DNA of 64,000 bases from UPXZ01 sp047973025. Lineage in GTDB: Bacteria; Bacteroidota; Bacteroidia; Bacteroidales; Paludibacteraceae. The position numbers were made by a program, and so were the translations under genes. The notes beneath the pieces were generated by a model. It ran no database searches. It was not told the DNA's origin and saw only the letters and a program-made list of their open reading frames with translations. The stretch covers positions 1-64,000 of the forward strand of contig JBKEBE010000006.1 of assembly GCA_047973025.1 (NCBI GenBank), read 5' to 3'. Positions 31,162 to 40,864 of this stretch are shown piece by piece. How positions within the stretch are numbered: position 1 is the first letter of the stretch; each line of letters opens with the position of its first letter.

Positions 31162-32259
31162 ATGGCAAAATACATCTATCAATACAGCAATTGGCCCAAT
31201 TTCACTTGGGATGAAAAAGAAATTCAAGGACTTTTAGGAAAAGTTCGACATTTACAAGGAAAACTTTTCGGACAAATGAGTACACTTGGATTTTCTATAA
31301 AAGAAGAAACGATGCTTTCTACTTTGACTCTTGACGTATTAAAATCATCTGAGATTGAAGGAGAAATTTTAAATTATCAGCAAGTTCGCTCGTCAATTGC
31401 TCGAAAATTAGGAATAGATTATGCAGGTATGGTTTATTCCGATAGAGATGTTGAAGGTGTTGTTGAAATGATGCTTGACGCTACCCAAAATTATCTCAAC
31501 AACTTAGATGATGAAAGATTATTTGGTTGGCACGCCGCACTTTTTCCAACAGGTAGAAGCGGAATGTTTAAAATAGATGTTGCTTGTTATCGTAGTGGCG
31601 AAATGCAAGTTGTTTCAGGTGCAATGGGTAAAGAGAAAATCCATTATCAAGCACCACCTCCATCTGAAGTAAAATTTGAAATGGATAGATTCCTTGAGTG
31701 GTTTGAGAATGAAAATAAATTAGATTTAGTAATTAAATCAGCAATTGCCCACTTTTGGTTTATTATCATACATCCTTTTGATGATGGTAATGGGCGCATA
31801 GCAAGAGCTATTTCAGACTTACTGCTTGCTCGTTCAGATGAAAGTTCACAAAGATTTTATAGTTTATCCAATCAAATACTGAACGATAGAAAGGTATATT
31901 ATGAAATACTAAAAAAAACTCAATTTAGTGATGGAGAAATCACTGAATGGTTAGTTTGGTATTTGAATTGCCTTTACAGAGCATTACAAAGTTCAACAGA
32001 TTCAATTCAAAAAGTGCTTCATAAAACCGAATTCTGGGATAAGCATAAAGAGACGGCTTTAAATGCGCGTCAAAGATTAATGATTAATAAGTTATTTGAT
32101 GGTTTTGAAGGCAAATTAAAATCTTCAAAATGGGCAAAAATCACAAAAAGCTCTTCTGATACAGCATTAAGAGATATTAAAGATTTAATTGATAAAGGAA
32201 TATTGAAACAAGAAGAATCAGGTGGAAGAAGCACAAACTATGAATTAAATGAATTTTAA
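31162..32259 (+). CDS. Fic-domain AMP-transferase with inhibitory helix
   Basis: A 365-residue Fic protein. An N-terminal DUF4172-like domain holds the autoinhibitory motif SSEIEG (S62, E66, G67: the S-x-x-x-E-G type, class II). The Fic motif is HPFDDGNGRIAR (204-215) with the catalytic His204. The last 75 residues form a winged-helix-like domain (ARQRLMINKLFDGFEG; SSDTALRDIKDLIDKGIL). Such enzymes transfer AMP from ATP to protein hydroxyls and may act on themselves or on DNA gyrase-type targets. A -7 element TATATTTG lies at 31136. The gene sits between two 79-bp direct repeats. Confidence 0.88.
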   Translation: MAKYIYQYSNWPNFTWDEKEIQGLLGKVRHLQGKLFGQMSTLGFSIKEETMLSTLTLDVLKSSEIEGEILNYQQVRSSIARKLGIDYAGMVYSDRDVEGVVEMMLDATQNYLNNLDDERLFGWHAALFPTGRSGMFKIDVACYRSGEMQVVSGAMGKEKIHYQAPPPSEVKFEMDRFLEWFENENKLDLVIKSAIAHFWFIIIHPFDDGNGRIARAISDLLLARSDESSQRFYSLSNQILNDRKVYYEILKKTQFSDGEITEWLVWYLNCLYRALQSSTDSIQKVLHKTEFWDKHKETALNARQRLMINKLFDGFEGKLKSSKWAKITKSSSDTALRDIKDLIDKGILKQEESGGRSTNYELNEF

Positions 32260-32314
32260 CCACTGGGTACACACACATTTTGTATAAGTAATGGCAAGGA
32301 AAGTGCTAAATATC

Positions 32315-32393
32315 AAGTTCTGCATCCCGCTCAAACTACGCAGCGGCTTGACACGAAACTACCCCGCAATCTGGCATTACTCATACAATTTAC
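32315..32393. repeat. 79-bp direct repeat downstream of fic (copy B)
   Basis: Matches 30987-31065 with four substitutions and no gaps. A further shared fragment, ATAGCGGCTT, lies upstream of copy A (30963) and downstream of copy B (32499), so the flanks look like shuffled pieces of one longer element. 32260-32972 contains no gene. Confidence 0.8.
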
Positions 32394-32770
32394 CGGTCAA
32401 ACGGTCTAAAAAACCACTTCCAATTATTTTCATTTTTTCCCTAATATTTCTCCCCTCGAAATTTGCCATTTCACATCGCCGATTTTTCCCCTTTCCACAT
32501 AGCGGCTTAAAATGATTGGTGTGAAACAATATTTACTATCTTTACAGCAAAGAGCAAGTTTTTAGACGGACTGCCGTTAGGGGCAAGTGAAAGAAACTAG
32601 CTGTTTAGTTGATTAAATGTAGTACCTTAATAATTTTAGATGAATTTGCCCATCCACCTGTGGAGAGAGACGAAGTATATGTGGAAATCTTTGAATAGGC
32701 AGATAAATCCGCAAGGAATAGGAAAACGGCAATAAGGAATACAAGGAAATCCATAAAGTACGCTCAAGGA

Positions 32771-32828
32771 GCCATAAGGAACACACGAGAAGCCATAAGC
32801 CATAAGGAATAGACGAGAAGCCGTAAGG
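32771..32828. repeat. degenerate 21-bp tandem repeat
   Basis: GCCATAAGGAACACACGAGAA and its variant with ATAGAC in place of ACACAC occur at 32771 and 32799, separated by a partial GCCATAA and followed by GCCGTAAGG. Looser GGAATAC/GGAACAC echoes extend upstream from about 32715. No gene covers it. Confidence 0.6.
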
Positions 32829-32972
32829 AGTTCGAAATAATTCAAATTATTAACCAGGCGGGTTAATAACGACATTTTTTGCGTGTCAAAGTATTCATAA
32901 ACAGCTATTTGTGTAGAATAATATCACGTTATATTAGTGTCGGGTTAATATTAACTTAAAATATATTTTTTT

Positions 32973-33629
32973 ATGCCAACAAATCGAACATTAACCGAAG
33001 CCGAAACCCTAGAACAGTACAGAGTTTCATTAGACAACGTTGAAAACCAGTCAGAAATCGCTACAATCATGGCAGCACTCGGATACAACACCGAAACCAT
33101 TGGATAGGGAAAAGCCTTATTAGCAGAAACAAGACAAGCCTATGATGCAAACAAGACCGAAGACGATGAGACCTCAGAAGCATACGGCAAATTCTCGGAT
33201 TTAAAGGCACAACTTGAAGAAACATATTCACTACACCGTAAAAAAGCAAAAGTAGTATTCAGAAACGATGCGCTTATACTGGATAAGTTAGCCGTTTCAG
33301 GTAGTTTACCAAAAGCATATGTAAAATGATTGGAGACAACTAAGAAATTTTACAGCATAGCATCAACCGATGCTGATTTACAAAGCAAACTGGCAAGATT
33401 AAAGATTACAACCGACGATTTAACCGCCGCCGGCACCTCGATAACTCAACTCGAAGCAGCAAGAGCAGATTATTTAAGAGAAAAAGGAGAATCACAAGAC
33501 GCAACAAAAGCCAAAGACGCAGCCTTTGCAAAGATGGATGATTGGATGAGCGAGTTCTACGCAGTCGCACGGATTGGATTAGAAGATAATCCACAGCTAT
33601 TAGAAGCATTAGGAAAAGTAGTTAGATAA
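32973..33629 (+). pseudogene. broken coiled-coil protein gene with two nonsense codons
   Basis: One continuous frame of 218 codons runs from ATG 32973 to TAA 33629, interrupted only by TAG at 33105-33107 (codon 45) and TGA at 33327-33329 (codon 119). No frameshift is needed, and residues on each side of both stops look protein-like: TLTEAETLEQYRVSLDNVEN, FSDLKAQLEETYSLHRKKAK and AKDAAFAKMDDWMSEFY. The product would be a soluble, mostly helical protein. The TAG may come from CAG and the TGA from TGG by one transition each. Recent inactivation or readthrough are the two explanations. The family is not characterised. Confidence 0.75.
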
Positions 33630-33747
33630 TAACAAGAAAAGCCCGCCCTATTTGTAAGCACATTGGCAAGACACACAAGCCACGCTCTGACATGAGTACG
33701 AAATAAATAGAAAAACAGGATACAGTTAATCTCTACCGATTTTTTTT

Positions 33748-33784
33748 AATGTCTCAACTTCTACAAACCGGAAGTTGAGACATT
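33748..33784 (+). terminator. hairpin terminator after the pseudogene
   Basis: AATGTCTCAACTTC (33748-33761) and GAAGTTGAGACATT (33771-33784) form a perfect 14-bp stem followed by TTCTTC. It separates the pseudogene from the lipoprotein gene. Confidence 0.6.
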
Positions 33785-33834
33785 TTCTTCATACCCTTAT
33801 GACAAGATAATGCATGAACAAGACAGCCTCAATC

Positions 33835-33854
33835 CACACACACACACACACACA
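33835..33854. repeat. (CA)10 dinucleotide tract
   Basis: Ten CA units lie 158 bases upstream of the lipoprotein gene. They create a spurious His/Thr N-terminal extension of that frame. Length variation here could alter spacing in the upstream region, but no promoter is evident. Confidence 0.8.
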
Positions 33855-34011
33855 TTATACCATTGTCCCGATTACGTTGCATTCGCCGAAAAATACGACA
33901 TTCTACGTATTGTACGCTTATCATTTCTTTTGGACTTTTGCAACATGCGTTTTGCCCTACAAACCAAGCAATACCCACGGTAAAATCAATAATTATATTA
34001 ACAACAAACTC

Positions 34012-34788
34012 ATGAAAAAAAATCTTTACTTTATGCTGACAGTCTTGGTAGCTGCCGCAATCCTTGTAAGCTGTGAAACCAACGACCCGGATGCCGATAA
34101 AAAAACCGAAACGATCGATCCCATCAAGACTTTTTCAAACTTAGATGGCGCGGGAGTGATGGTTGCAACAAAATCATACGTAAAAGCTCCATCGGCAACC
34201 GGCGGGATTCCGGGCATGGGGGATATCGATTTGGATATAGAAGTAGGTACCGCCGTGGCTGTTTTTGGCGACTTAAAGAACGGGACATATAACGATGTGG
34301 GAGAAGTTAGCTTATCCATCAATTCACAACAATACCCCTTAAAAAAACAATCAAACAATTCATACGTCAGTACACCCGGTTTGACCGATCCACAGGGTAT
34401 CGTGTTCGACGGAAGCACCCCTTTTTGGGAGGTGCCAAACCTTAATTTCGGCAAAAGCTCATATTATCAATTCCCGAACAAGCCCGTCATTACCTCCGAA
34501 AAAACCATCACAAAATCCGAAGGTTATACTTTCAGCATTTCGGGAAGCAGCATGGGCGACAGTATTATTTACATCATTGCATCAGAAAACAATTATGTTA
34601 CCAAAACAAAAGCTCCACAAACAAACAACAGCGTATCCTTTACCGCGTCGGAGTTATCCAAACTTAAAGCATCAGAATATGCGCTAATACAAGTAACAAC
34701 ATACAGAATAAGGAAACAAACGGTAGAAAATAAGGATTATTTTATGATTAATCAAGTGGTTGTAAGTGAATATGCAGAAGTGAAATAA
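34012..34788 (+). CDS. putative surface lipoprotein, beta-rich
   Basis: A 258-residue lipoprotein with signal peptide MKKNLYFMLTVLVAAAILVS and lipobox cysteine (ILVSCE, about residue 21), then an acidic Asp-rich stretch typical of surface-export signals in this phylum, and a beta-strand-rich body with a C-terminal Ig-like region (SGSSMGDSIIYIIASENNYV). The start at 34012 is chosen over an in-frame ATG at 33814, because the extra residues come from the CA tract. A beta-barrel gene follows 60 bases later. Function unknown. Confidence 0.7.
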   Translation: MKKNLYFMLTVLVAAAILVSCETNDPDADKKTETIDPIKTFSNLDGAGVMVATKSYVKAPSATGGIPGMGDIDLDIEVGTAVAVFGDLKNGTYNDVGEVSLSINSQQYPLKKQSNNSYVSTPGLTDPQGIVFDGSTPFWEVPNLNFGKSSYYQFPNKPVITSEKTITKSEGYTFSISGSSMGDSIIYIIASENNYVTKTKAPQTNNSVSFTASELSKLKASEYALIQVTTYRIRKQTVENKDYFMINQVVVSEYAEVK

Positions 34789-34848
34789 ATTCAATCCAAT
34801 TGGAACAAGTTATATAGCAAACATCAATAACAATTAAAAGCAAACAAA

Positions 34849-35355
34849 ATGAAACAACAATTTTTCTTTCTAACAGTATTTCTTTTATTTACAACACAAG
34901 TTGCTATTTCTCAAGTGGCTTATGAAAAAGGCGATAAAATAGGTCAAATAGGCATAGGATTAGGCTCCGGTATAGGATTGCCCATAAATGTAGGATATGA
35001 AGTCGGCATAACCGAAAAAATAAGTGTGGGCGGAACAGTTGGTTTTGCCTCTCACAGCATACCGTCATTTGGAGGTAATGTATCGATAATGTATATTCCC
35101 GTCGGAGCAAAAGGAGCTTACCACTTCTATGTAACCGACAACATTGATGCCTACGGAGGCGCCGTATTGGGATATTTGGTTGCATCTGCAAACTATCCCG
35201 CTAATTATAGCTGGGCTAAGACAAACTACGGCAGTGTCATGTATGGAGGCTATCTGGGCGGAAGATATTATTTCACGCCCTCTCTGGGAGCTTTTGCCGA
35301 AATAGGTTATACATCGCTCGGCTATTTGTCTGTCGGATTGTCCTATAAATTCTGA
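34849..35355 (+). CDS. small outer-membrane beta-barrel protein
   Basis: A 168-residue protein. The signal peptide ends near AISQV. It is followed by alternating amphipathic strands (IGQIGIGLGSGIGLPINVGY; ISVGGTVGFASH; YGGYLGGRYYFTP) and a final strand LSVGLSYKF ending in Phe, as for OmpW/OmpX-like barrels inserted by BamA. It probably forms an operon with the lipoprotein upstream and ends at a terminator (35417). Confidence 0.75.
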   Translation: MKQQFFFLTVFLLFTTQVAISQVAYEKGDKIGQIGIGLGSGIGLPINVGYEVGITEKISVGGTVGFASHSIPSFGGNVSIMYIPVGAKGAYHFYVTDNIDAYGGAVLGYLVASANYPANYSWAKTNYGSVMYGGYLGGRYYFTPSLGAFAEIGYTSLGYLSVGLSYKF

Positions 35356-35416
35356 TTTCAAGTACAATAAAAAAATGACGACGGCTCCCGAGCCTTTTTG
35401 TTTATTTAATCTTCGT

Positions 35417-35448
35417 AAAAGTCAAGTTCTCTTGACTTTTATTTTTTT
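35417..35448 (+). terminator. terminator after the beta-barrel gene
   Basis: AAAAGTCAAG TTCT CTTGACTTTT followed by ATTTTTTT: a 10-bp stem, tetraloop and T run. It lies between the plus-strand barrel gene and the convergent gene at 35508. Confidence 0.8.
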
Positions 35449-35507
35449 GTTAATTTTCAACATTACGCTTCAGTAGTATCGACCAAAAGCGTGTACCAAA
35501 CACATCA

Positions 35508-36569
35508 TCATCGTAGCAAATTGATATGCCCCTTTAGTTGATAATTTCTTCCGTCAGACCCCTTCGCACGAATTATGTAAAAATAAGTGCCGGTCGGAGC
35601 CGGTTTGCCACCAATTGTTCCATCCCAACCCGTTTGTGGATTTGACCATTTGTACACGGATCTACCCCAACGATTTACAACCGTAGCGTTGAATTCGACT
35701 ATCGAAGTGTAAGCTACACGAAACTCGTCGTTGTTCCCGTCGCCATTCGGCGTGAAAACCTTAGGTACAGAAATATTAGATTCAGAAACCGATATATCCA
35801 ATGAGTCAGAAGCCGTTTTTTGTGCGTTGCTTACCCGGAGTCGTATTTTGTATTTTCCTGTCTCTGTAAAAGTGTATTGGTGATCTTGTTCGTTACGAGT
35901 TATAATCAAAGAGCCGTCTTTATAAATCTGCCACAGATAATTTTGTACATTTCCGGTAGGATTGCTGTAAAAATCGATACGCAAAGGTGCTGAACCTTCT
36001 AACGTCGTATTTGACGGACGTTGATTCTCGTTTGTCGAATCTCGGGCAAGTGTTGTGGTAGAAATCTTACAACCAATTTCTTCCATTACCGGTTCTTCGT
36101 AAAAATCTTGTTTTATTGAACTCGGAAGATTGGACTGATTGGAGATATTATGCTTCTTCTCTTTTATTTCATCCAAAGGGAATTGTTTTCCGGAAGGATT
36201 TTGGCATATAAGGTTAAGTAAATTGCTTTCTTTACGTAAATCAAAAACCCAAAAAAAAGTTTCGTTTCCATCGACGCTAACAATGTATCCCGCATTATTT
36301 TTGGGATCGATGTACGTTTCTGTATCGGATAGCTTCGAGAAATCGGTCAACTCTTTTTTTATCCCATCCCCAAAAGTAAACCAACGAACATTGACATGGG
36401 GGGAGATTGATTTAAAATGAATCTCGCAGGAATTATCAATTTTTGAAAATAAAATAACTTTTCCGTCCTCATCATAGGGTAGTTGAGAATGCGCACCCTG
36501 TATGAACAATTGAGCAGAAGTGCCTAACGTTATTAAACTTAAAATCGCATAAATGAGAATTCTTTTCAT
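35508..36569 (-). CDS. PKD protein with type B gliding/T9SS sorting domain
   Basis: A 353-residue exported protein. Signal peptide (MKRILIYAILSLITLGTSAQ), an N-terminal beta domain, a PKD-like domain (about residues 185-270, HQYTFTETGKYKIRLRVSNA) and a C-terminal gliding-motility-associated domain with VFTPNGDGNNDEF (about 275), NRWGRSVYKW and GTYFYII. This tail is the type B signal for the type IX secretion system and predicts surface display. The start at 36569 gives a clean signal peptide; the frame opens 11 codons earlier. Confidence 0.8.
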   Translation of the reverse strand: MKRILIYAILSLITLGTSAQLFIQGAHSQLPYDEDGKVILFSKIDNSCEIHFKSISPHVNVRWFTFGDGIKKELTDFSKLSDTETYIDPKNNAGYIVSVDGNETFFWVFDLRKESNLLNLICQNPSGKQFPLDEIKEKKHNISNQSNLPSSIKQDFYEEPVMEEIGCKISTTTLARDSTNENQRPSNTTLEGSAPLRIDFYSNPTGNVQNYLWQIYKDGSLIITRNEQDHQYTFTETGKYKIRLRVSNAQKTASDSLDISVSESNISVPKVFTPNGDGNNDEFRVAYTSIVEFNATVVNRWGRSVYKWSNPQTGWDGTIGGKPAPTGTYFYIIRAKGSDGRNYQLKGHINLLR

Positions 36570-36670
36570 TGCTTTCGTAAACATGCTTCGAATAGTAATC
36601 ATTACAATTTCATAAACAAAAAAATGGCTTATTTATTGTTGTTGATATCCGGTCAATCTATAATTTTTAG

Positions 36671-36678
36671 TACATTTG
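36671..36678 (+). promoter_or_regulatory. -7 element for the LysM gene
   Basis: TACATTTG fits the TAnnTTTG consensus and lies 39 bases before the ATG at 36717. It sits inside a longer open frame (from 36624), which argues that translation starts at 36717. No good TTTG partner is seen at the usual spacing. Confidence 0.5.
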
Positions 36679-36716
36679 CACTATTATTGTTCCTGAAATA
36701 TGAAAAATATCAGATT

Positions 36717-38537
36717 ATGAAGAATAAGTTTCTCCGGCTACTGTTGTTTATTTTTTTCTGCACTACCCAATTCGTTGACGCGCAGCAACCCAATTATCCG
36801 ATAAAAACCATAGACGGTATCGAGTATTATATATACACGGTTGAAGCCGGCGAAGGATTATACGCAATCAGCCGTCGATTCGGCGTTACCCAAGCTGATA
36901 TTAATAATGTAAATCCGCAAATTCACGATGGTCTAAAGTCCGGGACAGAAATCTTAATTCCGAAAAAAGATGAGAAAATCTCTTCCAATTCTGTTGTGCT
37001 GGCAGAAAATGTAGAATTTGTGCTGCATACGGTACAACGTCGCCAAACCATGTTTGCCATTAGTAGAAAATACAACGTAACCCAGGATGCTATCATCAAA
37101 TCAAATCCACAAATCCAAAATCGCGGTATTCAGCCCGGAGACGTACTTCGTATTCCGGTCGTAAAAAAAACAACTCCTCCTACTACCAAAACCAAGGCAA
37201 CGAATAACAAACCTGCGACATCCCGCACCGGAAACGAAGACACTCGACAAACTTTACATATTGGTGCTGACAATACCTATATCACGCATCAAGTAGTTTC
37301 CGGTGAGACACTTTCTTCTATCGGTAGAAAGTACAATGTGAGTGTAAATGAACTGAAACGATTAAATCCGGAAAGTGCAGATGAGCTGCCAATCGGAGTT
37401 GTTTTGAAAGTACCATTCCCATCAAACAATTCAAATACTGCAACACCTGCTATTTTAACCCAATCTAAACCGAATGCCACGTCTCCCGCGAAACCAAATC
37501 TGACACTAAAAACAAAATATAAAATCGCTTATTTACTGCCTTTCTTGGCGGAAGAAAAAAACGACCCGACTGCCGATAAGTTTATCGAATTTTACATGGG
37601 ATCCTTATTGGCTATTAATAACGCCAAAAATAGCGATTTAGAATTTGAAATATTAGCCTTTGACACCGAAAAAACGGAAACCAAATTATTCGAGATTATC
37701 AACAAACCCGAACTTCAAAAAGTTGATTTGATTATCGGACCTGCTTATACTGCTCAAATCCCTATTTTAGTGGACTTTGCAAAACGTCGTAAGATTCATG
37801 CAATTATCCCTTTTAGCTCAAAAGCAAAGTACATGGATGATAATCCCTATCTATTCCAATTTAATCCGGATCAAGCAATTCAAAACGATTTCGCGGTTGA
37901 TCTTTTTACGAATAATTTTAAGCATTCAAATATCATTCTGGTCGAAACCGGAAATACGAATTGGTCTGATGACGGAACCGACTATTTTACGTCGCTTAAG
38001 CAACAATTCGATCGTCAAAAAATAAATTATAATTTCGTCAAAAACGCACAGCTAAATGTCGATTGGAATATCTATTTGGCTTCGAATAAAAATAACATTA
38101 TTATTTTTGATGCAGAAGATTTTAAACCTGTAAGTAGTTATATGTCTGTTTTGTACGATTTTGGTGCAAAATACGACATCGCTGTTTTGGGACAGTATTC
38201 TTGGCGTGGTCAAACCGGTAAAAAGCCAAAGATGTACTACATGGTACCCTTCGCGGGAAACAAATTTGGAACACAATTCTATGAGCAGGAATTTAAGAAA
38301 TACTACAAAAACATAATGCCGATTACGAATCCTCGCTACGATTTGCTCGGATACGATATTACAACCTATTTTCTTTCAACGATGCGTAGAACCGGTTTTA
38401 CATTCAATAGCACTACACAGGTGTTGAATTTTACGAACGGCGTACAATCTGATTTTGAATTCAAACGTACCAACCGCAATGGTGGATTTGTTAACCATAA
38501 ACTCTACCTGATTAAAGATGAAGCAACATCGAAATAG
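36717..38537 (+). CDS. LysM and periplasmic-binding-domain protein
   Basis: A 606-residue exported protein. After a signal peptide (cleavage near FVDAQ) come three LysM modules (about residues 30-75, 98-147 and 183-230; YTVEAGEGLYAISRRFGVTQ is the first). A type 1 periplasmic-binding fold follows from about 270 (YKIAYLLPFLAEEKNDPTAD) to the end. LysM binds peptidoglycan; the binding domain may sense amino acids or wall fragments. It overlaps the next gene by 20 bases. The pair with a PorT-like barrel is conserved in the order. Confidence 0.85.
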   Translation: MKNKFLRLLLFIFFCTTQFVDAQQPNYPIKTIDGIEYYIYTVEAGEGLYAISRRFGVTQADINNVNPQIHDGLKSGTEILIPKKDEKISSNSVVLAENVEFVLHTVQRRQTMFAISRKYNVTQDAIIKSNPQIQNRGIQPGDVLRIPVVKKTTPPTTKTKATNNKPATSRTGNEDTRQTLHIGADNTYITHQVVSGETLSSIGRKYNVSVNELKRLNPESADELPIGVVLKVPFPSNNSNTATPAILTQSKPNATSPAKPNLTLKTKYKIAYLLPFLAEEKNDPTADKFIEFYMGSLLAINNAKNSDLEFEILAFDTEKTETKLFEIINKPELQKVDLIIGPAYTAQIPILVDFAKRRKIHAIIPFSSKAKYMDDNPYLFQFNPDQAIQNDFAVDLFTNNFKHSNIILVETGNTNWSDDGTDYFTSLKQQFDRQKINYNFVKNAQLNVDWNIYLASNKNNIIIFDAEDFKPVSSYMSVLYDFGAKYDIAVLGQYSWRGQTGKKPKMYYMVPFAGNKFGTQFYEQEFKKYYKNIMPITNPRYDLLGYDITTYFLSTMRRTGFTFNSTTQVLNFTNGVQSDFEFKRTNRNGGFVNHKLYLIKDEATSK

Positions 38538-39201
38538 TTTTACATTTTTCCTTATCCTTATTTCTTTCTTGCCTTTCGTCCAAAAGGCACGGAGTCAAAC
38601 CATCTTGCTTGATCCTCCGGAAATATATATTGGTCCAAACTTCGGATTAACGGCTTCCCGTGTTTTATTCAATCCCAAAGTTCAACAAACTTTTTTTTGG
38701 GGCTATAATGGCGGGATAACATTTCGTTATGTCTCCGAGGAGCATTTCGGCTTTCAAGTGGAAGCCAACTATTCACAGAGGGGGTGGAATGAAGAAGGAA
38801 ATGTTTACGCAAGAAGGTTGGATTATCTTGAAATACCTTTTCTTACCCATGCGTATCTGGGTGAAAAAAATCGATTGTTTTTCAATATCGGACCAAAGTT
38901 GGGGTATCTACTCGACGAAACCGTGCTTAATGACGACGGAGGCGACACCAACGCCGAACAACGCGTGAAACCGGCAGATTTCAAATTTGACTATGGCATA
39001 ACCGTCGGATTGGGGTATAATCTCAAAACACGCAAAGCCGGAATCTTTCAGTTTGAATTACGCGGTAATTACGGACTTTCGGATATATTTGCCAATCAAA
39101 AATCGGATTTTTTTGATAACTCCAATTATTTAAACATATCGGCAAACATCGGTTGGCTTTTTCAACTTACAGGCAAAAAGAACCCGGATATGAATGAGTA
39201 G
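38518..39201 (+). CDS. PorT-family outer-membrane protein
   Basis: A 227-residue beta-barrel protein. The signal peptide ends near ARSQ. Strands such as YIGPNFGLTASRVLF, GYNGGITFRYVSEEHFGFQV and YLEIPFLTHAYLGEKNRLFF fit the PorT/outer-membrane beta-barrel family. It starts within the 3' end of the LysM gene, so the two are translationally coupled and likely cooperate at the envelope. PorT itself supports type IX secretion in Porphyromonas; whether this homologue does so is not known. Confidence 0.75.
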   Translation: MKQHRNSFTFFLILISFLPFVQKARSQTILLDPPEIYIGPNFGLTASRVLFNPKVQQTFFWGYNGGITFRYVSEEHFGFQVEANYSQRGWNEEGNVYARRLDYLEIPFLTHAYLGEKNRLFFNIGPKLGYLLDETVLNDDGGDTNAEQRVKPADFKFDYGITVGLGYNLKTRKAGIFQFELRGNYGLSDIFANQKSDFFDNSNYLNISANIGWLFQLTGKKNPDMNE

Positions 39202-39432
39202 TAACCGGTAAGTAGTATAAAAGATTTATTTTCATGTTTTGTTTCCATTAAAGACAAATGGAACACGCCATTAATCATATCCCCTTGTGTGTCAAAGTTT
39301 GTTGACGTAGCTGTTTCATCGATTAAACTCAAAACAGGATGGATAAATTAAGACTGAGATTCTTTTTTGCTATAGACTTGCCTATTTCGGTTTCTCTCGA
39401 ATCTTTTTTTTGATTTTAGAAATTTTTACAGT

Positions 39433-40125
39433 ATGAACCTAATTCATATCGAAACGTCCACGAATGTTTGTTCTGTGGCTGTCAGTCAAGATGGAAAATG
39501 CATTTTCGTTGCTTCCGACTCGGCAGGGATGAATCACGCGACTATGTTAAGTCCATTTATTCAGAAAGGACTGGATGCGATGAAAGCTGGAAATATTTTT
39601 CCGGATGCCATAGTCGTTAGTAGTGGTCCGGGGTCTTATACCGGTTTACGTATCGGAGTTTCAACCGCAAAAGGGCTTTGCTTTGGTTATGGAATCCCAC
39701 TAATCGGAATCGACACGTTAAGTATTTTGACCCAAGCCGTCATTCTTAAACAGGCTGTCGAAACAAACGCGTTATTATGCCCGATGATTGACGCGCGACG
39801 TATGGAAGTATATACTGCATTGTACAGTTCTGACCTAAAGCAGATTGAACCGGTTTCTGCTAAAATTGTGGGTGAAAATTCTTTTTTAGAGTTGCTGGAT
39901 AAAAATACAATCTATTTTTATGGAAATGGCGCAGATAAATGCAAAGAAATCATTACCCATGCGAATGCCAAATTCATATCTGCAGTAGAACCACAAGCTG
40001 AAAATATGATAGCACTCGGAGAAGAGAAATTCATCAAACAAGATTTCGAAGATACCGCTTATTTTGAACCGTTTTATCTCAAAGATTTTCAGGCGACTAC
40101 TCCTAAAAATAGGTTTAAGAAATAG
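39433..40125 (+). CDS. tsaB: TsaB, tRNA t6A biosynthesis subunit
   Basis: A 230-residue protein of the TsaB/YeaZ family: N-terminal ASKHA-fold strand IHIETSTNVCSVAVS, the conserved SSGPGSYTGLRIGVSTAKGL (about residues 66-85) and LLCPMIDARRMEVYTALY. TsaB forms the TsaB-TsaD-TsaE complex that places threonylcarbamoyl on A37 of ANN-decoding tRNAs. It is essential in most bacteria and acts in the cytoplasm. Confidence 0.92.
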   Translation: MNLIHIETSTNVCSVAVSQDGKCIFVASDSAGMNHATMLSPFIQKGLDAMKAGNIFPDAIVVSSGPGSYTGLRIGVSTAKGLCFGYGIPLIGIDTLSILTQAVILKQAVETNALLCPMIDARRMEVYTALYSSDLKQIEPVSAKIVGENSFLELLDKNTIYFYGNGADKCKEIITHANAKFISAVEPQAENMIALGEEKFIKQDFEDTAYFEPFYLKDFQATTPKNRFKK

Positions 40126-40864
40126 AGTCAAAGATTACGGATACTTAAATTTCAATTGGTAAAGGCATCAAGACGGCGTAATAATGCTTCTATCAAGCAC
40201 TGACAGAGTATCTTCATTGCTTTTCCAATCTGTCGATTTATTTCGTTTACGCTTATCCTAATTTGGAGCATAATGATTTTGTGAAAATATTTTAATTAAT
40301 CAAAACAAACAGCTTAAAAATTTGTTTTGTTAATATGTATTTCAGCAAACAAGTTTTCGATCTGTTTTATTTCTTATAACAACAAGATGTCCTTTTGAAC
40401 ATATATAGTTTCTCACGCTCGATTGGCTCGCTAAACGCACTGACATAGCAGATAAATTCTATCTCAAAATAATACACAAAAATCATTCGAATAATTCTTT
40501 TACCCTACTTACAAAAACAAAAAAAATCACTAATTACAGTATGATTTGATAGCAAAATTTGAACAAATAGAACTGAAATTTTAAATTTTACACGTTTATT
40601 TTTTATCAACCGTTGTATTTCTCAAAAATTATGATTTAATTTACATCAAATTTTAACTGATCAATTACCTTAATAATACAAAAGCTATAATATCAGCGTT
40701 TTTTTTTTGACTAAATAATATTTTTTTATAATTTTGCACAATCTTTGTTGTGTTAAATCATATGTTGTAACAATAACAGTTACAACGTTTGGAAAAAAGA
40801 CTGCTTGTTTTCTCAATAAAATTATTATAGATATATTAATTAATAAATTTAAATTTTTTAAGAA
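40126..40864. other. long AT-rich intergenic region before ompA
   Basis: No gene is seen in these 739 bases. Only the last 160 bases have an assignable role: the ompA promoter (40706-40736) and a 5' leader of about 120 bases. The remainder is AT-rich with long T runs and no clear hairpin or repeat. Confidence 0.5.
40706..40736 (+). promoter_or_regulatory. promoter of ompA
   Basis: TTTG (40706-40709), a 19-base spacer and TAATTTTG (40729-40736): an almost ideal Bacteroidetes vegetative promoter, fitting a highly expressed envelope protein. The predicted leader is about 120 bases and AT-rich. Confidence 0.75.

Noticed and set aside
32291..32515. 74-codon open frame after fic
   Set aside because: It is a translation of the 79-bp repeat copy B and AT-rich flank; no protein character.
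32973..33629. alternative genetic code or suppressed stops genome-wide
   Set aside because: Many intact genes here end in TAG or TGA, including DUF2188 (TAG) and traF (TGA), so the two stops are local.
33814..34011. long N-terminal extension of the lipoprotein
   Set aside because: It encodes a His-Thr run from the CA tract and would bury the signal peptide.
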